Source: WJLY01 sp964562405 (GTDB lineage Bacteria; Joyebacterota; Joyebacteria; Joyebacterales; Joyebacteraceae). From it: DNA of 64,000 nt. The stretch spans positions 3,950 through 67,949 of the forward strand of contig CAZLTC010000006.1 in assembly GCA_964562405.1 (NCBI GenBank), given 5' to 3'. A program made the translations under genes and the position numbers. The notes under the pieces are model-generated. The model did no database searches. It saw only the letters and a list, made by a program, of their open reading frames with translations, and had not been told where the DNA came from. Positions 60,469 through 64,000 of this stretch are shown in pieces. Within the stretch, counting starts at the first letter, position 1, and the number at the start of each line of letters is the position of its first letter.

Positions 60469-61398
60469 ATGCACCTGCCGGTGATGGTCAACGAGGTGGT
60501 CGATCATCTCGTGACTCGGACCGATGGCGTCTACGTAGACTGCACGGTTGGCGGGGGAGGGCACGCCCGTTCGATCCTCCTTAACGCGCCGGCGGGGCGT
60601 CTCGTGGGCATCGACCTCGACCGCGCGGCGCTCGAGGAATCCCGGAAGGCGCTGGCCTCGTTCGCGGGTCGCCTCGATCTGTGGCAGGGCAATTTCGGAG
60701 ACCTGCGGGCGGTCCTTGGCGAGTCCGGCTACTCGGAAGTGGACGGAGTGCTCTTCGACCTCGGCTTCTCGTCGCTCCAGCTCGACGACGCAGAACGCGG
60801 CATCAGCTACTCCGAGGAAGGCCCCCTGGACATGCGACTCGACCGTGACTCCGGAGAGACCGCGCGCACCCTCATCGAGCACTCGAGCGAGAGGGAGCTG
60901 GCCGACGTAATCTACGAGTTCGGAGAGGAGCGAAGGTCGCACCCCATAGCACGCGCGATCATCGAGGCACGGGACTCGGGCCGACTCGAGACCACCGCCG
61001 ACCTCGCGAAGGCGGTCCTCGCGACGAAGCCGGTCCACCGCACGAAGACCCTGGCGCGCGTCTTCCAGGCCCTTCGGATAGCCGTAAACGGCGAACTCTC
61101 GAACCTCAGGGACGGACTGAAGGACGCCGTGGCCGTGCTGCGACCCGGCGGTCGCGTAGTGGTCATCTCCTACCACAGTCTCGAGGATAGGATCACGAAG
61201 CACTACTTCCAGAACTGTGAGAGACCGTGCACGTGCCCGCGCGAGCTGGCCCAGTGTGTGTGCGGAGCGGTCCCGACGCTGCGCGTCGTTACGAAGCGCG
61301 TGGTACGTCCGGAGGAGAGGGAACTCGCCGTGAACTCGCGGGCGAGGTCGGCCAAGCTGCGGGCGGCCGAGAAGCTCGCTCCGGGAGAGCAACCGTGA
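60469..61398 (+). CDS. rsmH: 16S rRNA (cytosine-1402-N4)-methyltransferase RsmH
   Basis: 309 residues. It begins MHLPVMVNEVVDHL, then DCTVGGGGHARSIL (SAM binding), GIDLDRAALEESRKAL, DGVLFDLGFSSLQLDDAERGIS, GPLDMRLDRD and RVVVISYHSLEDRITKHYF. The C-terminal part has the usual Cys-rich segment (CERPCTCPRELAQCVCG). It methylates C1402 in the ribosomal decoding centre. It overlaps ftsL by four bases. Confidence 0.96.
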   Translation: MHLPVMVNEVVDHLVTRTDGVYVDCTVGGGGHARSILLNAPAGRLVGIDLDRAALEESRKALASFAGRLDLWQGNFGDLRAVLGESGYSEVDGVLFDLGFSSLQLDDAERGISYSEEGPLDMRLDRDSGETARTLIEHSSERELADVIYEFGEERRSHPIARAIIEARDSGRLETTADLAKAVLATKPVHRTKTLARVFQALRIAVNGELSNLRDGLKDAVAVLRPGGRVVVISYHSLEDRITKHYFQNCERPCTCPRELAQCVCGAVPTLRVVTKRVVRPEERELAVNSRARSAKLRAAEKLAPGEQP

Positions 61399-61799
61399 AC
61401 GTGGGAATCGCGCGCAGAAGCCTGAAGCGTGTGGTCCGGTCGGCGCGACTAAAGGGCGGGATGCCGTCCTCTCTTCACGCGCGGGGGTTGATCCTCTGGG
61501 CGGCGGCCCTGGCGACCGGGATCACCTGCGTCTGGGAACACGTTCACTCCACCGAGCTGGCGTCTCAGATCGAGAAACTGCAGAACCAGAGGGAAGATGT
61601 GCTCGCCGAGATCGGCTTCCTGAAGATGGAGTGTGCCGAGCTCTCGAGCAGGGAGCGGATAGAGGAAGAAGCTGGAGCGCGGTTGGGAATGCGCTACCCC
61701 GTCGATGGCGAGGTCGTCTGGCTGCGGCCCGACGGCTGCCGTGTGTGGACGAAGAGCGACTATGTGGAGGCCGGCGCGAATGACCGGTCGGGCGGATAG
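61395..61799 (+). CDS. ftsL: FtsL-like septum protein
   Basis: 134 residues from GTG 61395 (GTGA overlap with rsmH). A basic cytoplasmic N-terminus (ARRSLKRVVRSARLKGG) is followed by one membrane helix (GLILWAAALATGITCVW) and a coiled coil (ELASQIEKLQNQREDVLAEIGFLKMECAELSSRERIEEEAGARLGM). Sequence identity within this family is always low; topology, length and position between rsmH and ftsI support the call. FtsL binds FtsB/FtsQ and activates septal wall synthesis. Confidence 0.85.
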   Translation: MNVGIARRSLKRVVRSARLKGGMPSSLHARGLILWAAALATGITCVWEHVHSTELASQIEKLQNQREDVLAEIGFLKMECAELSSRERIEEEAGARLGMRYPVDGEVVWLRPDGCRVWTKSDYVEAGANDRSGG

Positions 61800-63909
61800 A
61801 AGAACGGCGGCGATGGCCTGGAGGGTCCGGGCCACCCTCGTCGCGGGACTCGCGATCTGGGGCCTCCTGGCCCTGCGTCTCGTGCTGATCCAGGCGGTGC
61901 ACGCGCCACGGCTTTCCGGGCTGGCCGAGCGCCAGCACGTGGCCAGGGTGCGGTTGGCCCCGGATCGCGGAATCATCTACGACCGCAACATGGTCGCGCT
62001 CACCGACAACCTCACCGTGAGGTCGGTCTGCGCGTATCCAAGCAAGATCGAGTCGCCGAGGGCCGTGGCCCGCAAGCTGGCCAACGTTCTCGGGGGAAGC
62101 TATGAGACCTACCTCTCGAGGCTCTCGGAAGAGAGGGACTTCGTGTGGGTCGAGCGTCAGATCCCCCCGGACGCGGCAGCGGAGCTGGCCGAACTCGACC
62201 TGCCCGGCATCGGGTTCCTGAAGGAGAGCAAACGCGTCTACCCGCACGCCCACCGGGCGAGTCAGGTCCTGGGGCTGACCGACGTGGACGGCCGGGGCAT
62301 CGGAGGCGTCGAGGCACAGATGGACGACTATCTCACCGGGTCCGAGGCGTGGGTCTACTACTGCTTCGACAGCGCCCGTCGCCGCACGCCGACGCCCGCG
62401 TGCACGACGGTGGTTCCTAAGGACGGGGCGAACGTCGTCCTGACGCTCGACCTCGACCTGCAGAGCATCGCAGAGGTCGAGCTGGAGCGCGCCGTCCGTG
62501 AGAACGAGGCACAACGGGGCATGATCATCATGCAGGACCCGTGGACAGGCGAGATACTCGCCATGGCCAGCTGGCCGACGTTCGACCCGAACTACCCCTC
62601 GCGCTACTCGGTGGAGAGCCAGAAGAACCGTCCCGTCACGGACCAGTTCGAGCCAGGCTCGACGTTCAAGATGGTCACCACGTGCGCCGCGCTCTCAACG
62701 GGGGCGGCCGACCTCACGAGCGTCTACTACGCGGGCCGGGGATCGATGGTCTTCGGCGACCGCAGGAAGTTCCGCATCAACGACGTCCACCCGTACGGGT
62801 GGCTGGACCTTCGGGGCGCCCTCACGCATTCAAGCAACGTCTGCTTCGCTCAGATCGGCGCCGAGGTGGGCGATGTCGCCCTCTACTCGTTCGCGCGGGC
62901 CTTCGGTTTCGGATGTCCCACCGGCATAGAGCTGCCGGGTGAGGTGCGCGGAGTGCTGCGCGAACCGTCCGAGTGGAGCGGCCGCTCGGCGCAGACCGTG
63001 GCGATCGGCCAGGAGGTGGCCGTGACCGGTCTGCAGCTCGTGACGGCCTACAGCGCCGTCGCCAACGGCGGCTATCTCATGGAACCCAGGATCGTGAAGG
63101 CCGTTGTTGCCGAGGACGGCAGGGTGATGTCGGAGAGTCGTCCGGAGGCCGTGAGGCGCGTTCTCGATCCCGAGGTCGCGGCGCTGCTGCGCTGGCTTCT
63201 CACGTCGGTCACCGAGGAGGGGAGTGGGCGCAACGCCCGCATCGGCGAGTTCCTCGTGGCGGGCAAGACCGGGACGGCCCAGAAGACCGTGCCCGGCCGG
63301 ACGGGGTTCGCTCCCGGCAAGTTCGTCTCATCGTTCGTGGGAATGGCGCCGGCCGATGACCCACAGGTCGTCTGTCTCATCGTCATCGACGAGCCCAAGG
63401 GACGGGGACTCGGTGGGCAGGTGGCCGCGCCGGCCTTCTCGCGGATCTTCGAGCGGGTCACCAGCGGACCGTGCAGGCACTACGTGGCGCGCGATGGCAC
63501 CGACGAACCGCATCTCGCGGCGGTCCGGGGCGAGGCGCCGGCAGGCGGCGGCGTGGCGAGCGCGAGCTATCGTCGTCCCCGGGCGGGCGTGCCCGTGTTC
63601 GAGAACGCATACGCGAGCGCGGGCGCCTGGGTGGAGACCGTGGCGTCGGCCTGGACCCACGAGCCGGGCGCTCCCGAGGCTGCAAACGCCGGGCGGCGCG
63701 GTGACATCGTCGCACTTCCGGACGAGGTCCCCGAGACCGTGGCCGTGCCCGACGTGAGACGCATGAGTATCAGGAACGCGAGGCGCGAGGCATCGAGCCT
63801 GGGCCTCGTTCTGTGTTTTGAGGGGAGCGGCAGAGTGAGGACCCAGTCCCCAAGGCCCGGCGCGAACGTGGCGTCGGGAAGCAAGGTGATCGTGAGTTGC
63901 AGCCCGTGA
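61780..63909 (+). CDS. ftsI: Division transpeptidase FtsI (class B PBP) with C-terminal PASTA domain
   Basis: 709 residues from ATG 61780, overlapping ftsL by 20 bases; ATG 61813 is a possible later start. A membrane anchor (VRATLVAGLAIWGLLALRLVLI) is followed by the dimerisation domain (RLAPDRGIIYDRN) and the transpeptidase domain, with STFK (active Ser about S294), SSN (about 351-353) and KTGT (about 496-499). After an Ala/Pro/Gly-rich linker a single PASTA domain closes the protein (VAVPDVRRMSIRNARREASSLGL ... VIVSCSP), as in SpoVD-type PBPs. It cross-links septal peptidoglycan. Confidence 0.95.
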   Translation: MTGRADRRTAAMAWRVRATLVAGLAIWGLLALRLVLIQAVHAPRLSGLAERQHVARVRLAPDRGIIYDRNMVALTDNLTVRSVCAYPSKIESPRAVARKLANVLGGSYETYLSRLSEERDFVWVERQIPPDAAAELAELDLPGIGFLKESKRVYPHAHRASQVLGLTDVDGRGIGGVEAQMDDYLTGSEAWVYYCFDSARRRTPTPACTTVVPKDGANVVLTLDLDLQSIAEVELERAVRENEAQRGMIIMQDPWTGEILAMASWPTFDPNYPSRYSVESQKNRPVTDQFEPGSTFKMVTTCAALSTGAADLTSVYYAGRGSMVFGDRRKFRINDVHPYGWLDLRGALTHSSNVCFAQIGAEVGDVALYSFARAFGFGCPTGIELPGEVRGVLREPSEWSGRSAQTVAIGQEVAVTGLQLVTAYSAVANGGYLMEPRIVKAVVAEDGRVMSESRPEAVRRVLDPEVAALLRWLLTSVTEEGSGRNARIGEFLVAGKTGTAQKTVPGRTGFAPGKFVSSFVGMAPADDPQVVCLIVIDEPKGRGLGGQVAAPAFSRIFERVTSGPCRHYVARDGTDEPHLAAVRGEAPAGGGVASASYRRPRAGVPVFENAYASAGAWVETVASAWTHEPGAPEAANAGRRGDIVALPDEVPETVAVPDVRRMSIRNARREASSLGLVLCFEGSGRVRTQSPRPGANVASGSKVIVSCSP

Positions 63910-64000
63910 CGACAAGGCCGGATCAACAGACCGACGCGGAGGAGGCGGCCCGACAGGGCGCCCCGACCCGCGCTCTGAGCGAACTCCTGGCTTCGGCCGG
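63906..64000 (+). CDS. murE: Start of murE (UDP-MurNAc-tripeptide synthetase), 3' truncated
   Basis: A GTG start overlaps the ftsI stop (GTGA, 63906-63909), and the frame runs open to the window end. Thirty-one codons are visible: a short charged stretch, then RALSELLASAG, which resembles the usual MurE N-terminus. The assignment rests mainly on cluster order (ftsI then murE). Confidence 0.6.
   Translation, partial: MTTRPDQQTDAEEAARQGAPTRALSELLASA

Overview
The window is about 64 kb of dense, high-GC (roughly 65% by eye) bacterial chromosome with no phage, transposon, plasmid or CRISPR signature. I infer a Gram-negative member of the FCB superphylum, most like a candidate phylum such as Eisenbacteria or Krumholzibacteriota. 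Three things point there. Seven predicted exported proteins end in a FlgD-like C-terminal domain of the NPFNP ... YDVxGRLVRTL ... WDG ... SGVYFYR ... KMxLLK type. There is an FCB-type GlmU-like nucleotidyltransferase/acyltransferase. There are also a TolC/RND efflux operon, M16 and PDZ proteins. The phylum assignment is inference; only the gene content is seen.

Layout. 1-7.3 kb: the 3' part of a pullulanase, an M6-type metalloprotease and an unrecognised secreted protein. 7.4-13.3 kb: a BlaI/M56-TonB regulatory pair, a PaaK-like adenylate-forming enzyme, an arginase-fold protein and an alpha/beta hydrolase. 13.3-17.5 kb (minus strand): a secreted GH13 amylase and a sialidase-like Asp-box protein. 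17.5-31 kb: a long translation and RNA-modification block: a small unknown gene, yajC, def, fmt, a DUF116 gene, rsmB, a PASTA-only membrane protein and rpe, then ffh, rpsP, khpA, rimM, trmD, rplS, rnhB, yraN and yifB. 31-39 kb: a C1 papain-like protease, a membrane glycosyltransferase-like protein, a PAP2 phosphatase and a two-module M16 peptidase. 39-48 kb: suhB, a TolC/adaptor/RND efflux set, rsgA and the GlmU-like gene. 48-51 kb: PDZ, Yip1 and lipoprotein genes. 51.0-51.4 kb: tRNA-Leu(CAA) and tRNA-Ala(GGC). 51.5-59.2 kb: a 1578-residue gingipain-like C25 protease and a GEVED-domain protein. 59.4-64 kb: the start of the division and cell-wall cluster: mraZ, a STAS gene, rsmH, ftsL, ftsI and the first codons of murE.

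How it fits together. Housekeeping operons alternate with single secreted-hydrolase genes. Each secreted gene tends to have its own sigma70-like promoter and a strong hairpin terminator. Proteases from three unrelated clans (M6, C1, C25), a GH13 amylase and a sialidase-like protein share the same C-terminal domain, which suggests a common surface or secretion route. No secretion-machine genes for that route are in the window. The most unusual items are the PASTA-only protein in the slot where a PrkC-type kinase normally sits, the STAS gene inside the mraZ-rsmH cluster, the BlaI/M56-TonB pair with tandem operators, the long acidic tail on ribosomal protein S16, structured leaders before ffh and the C25 protease, and a shared terminator hairpin behind three of the secreted-protein genes.
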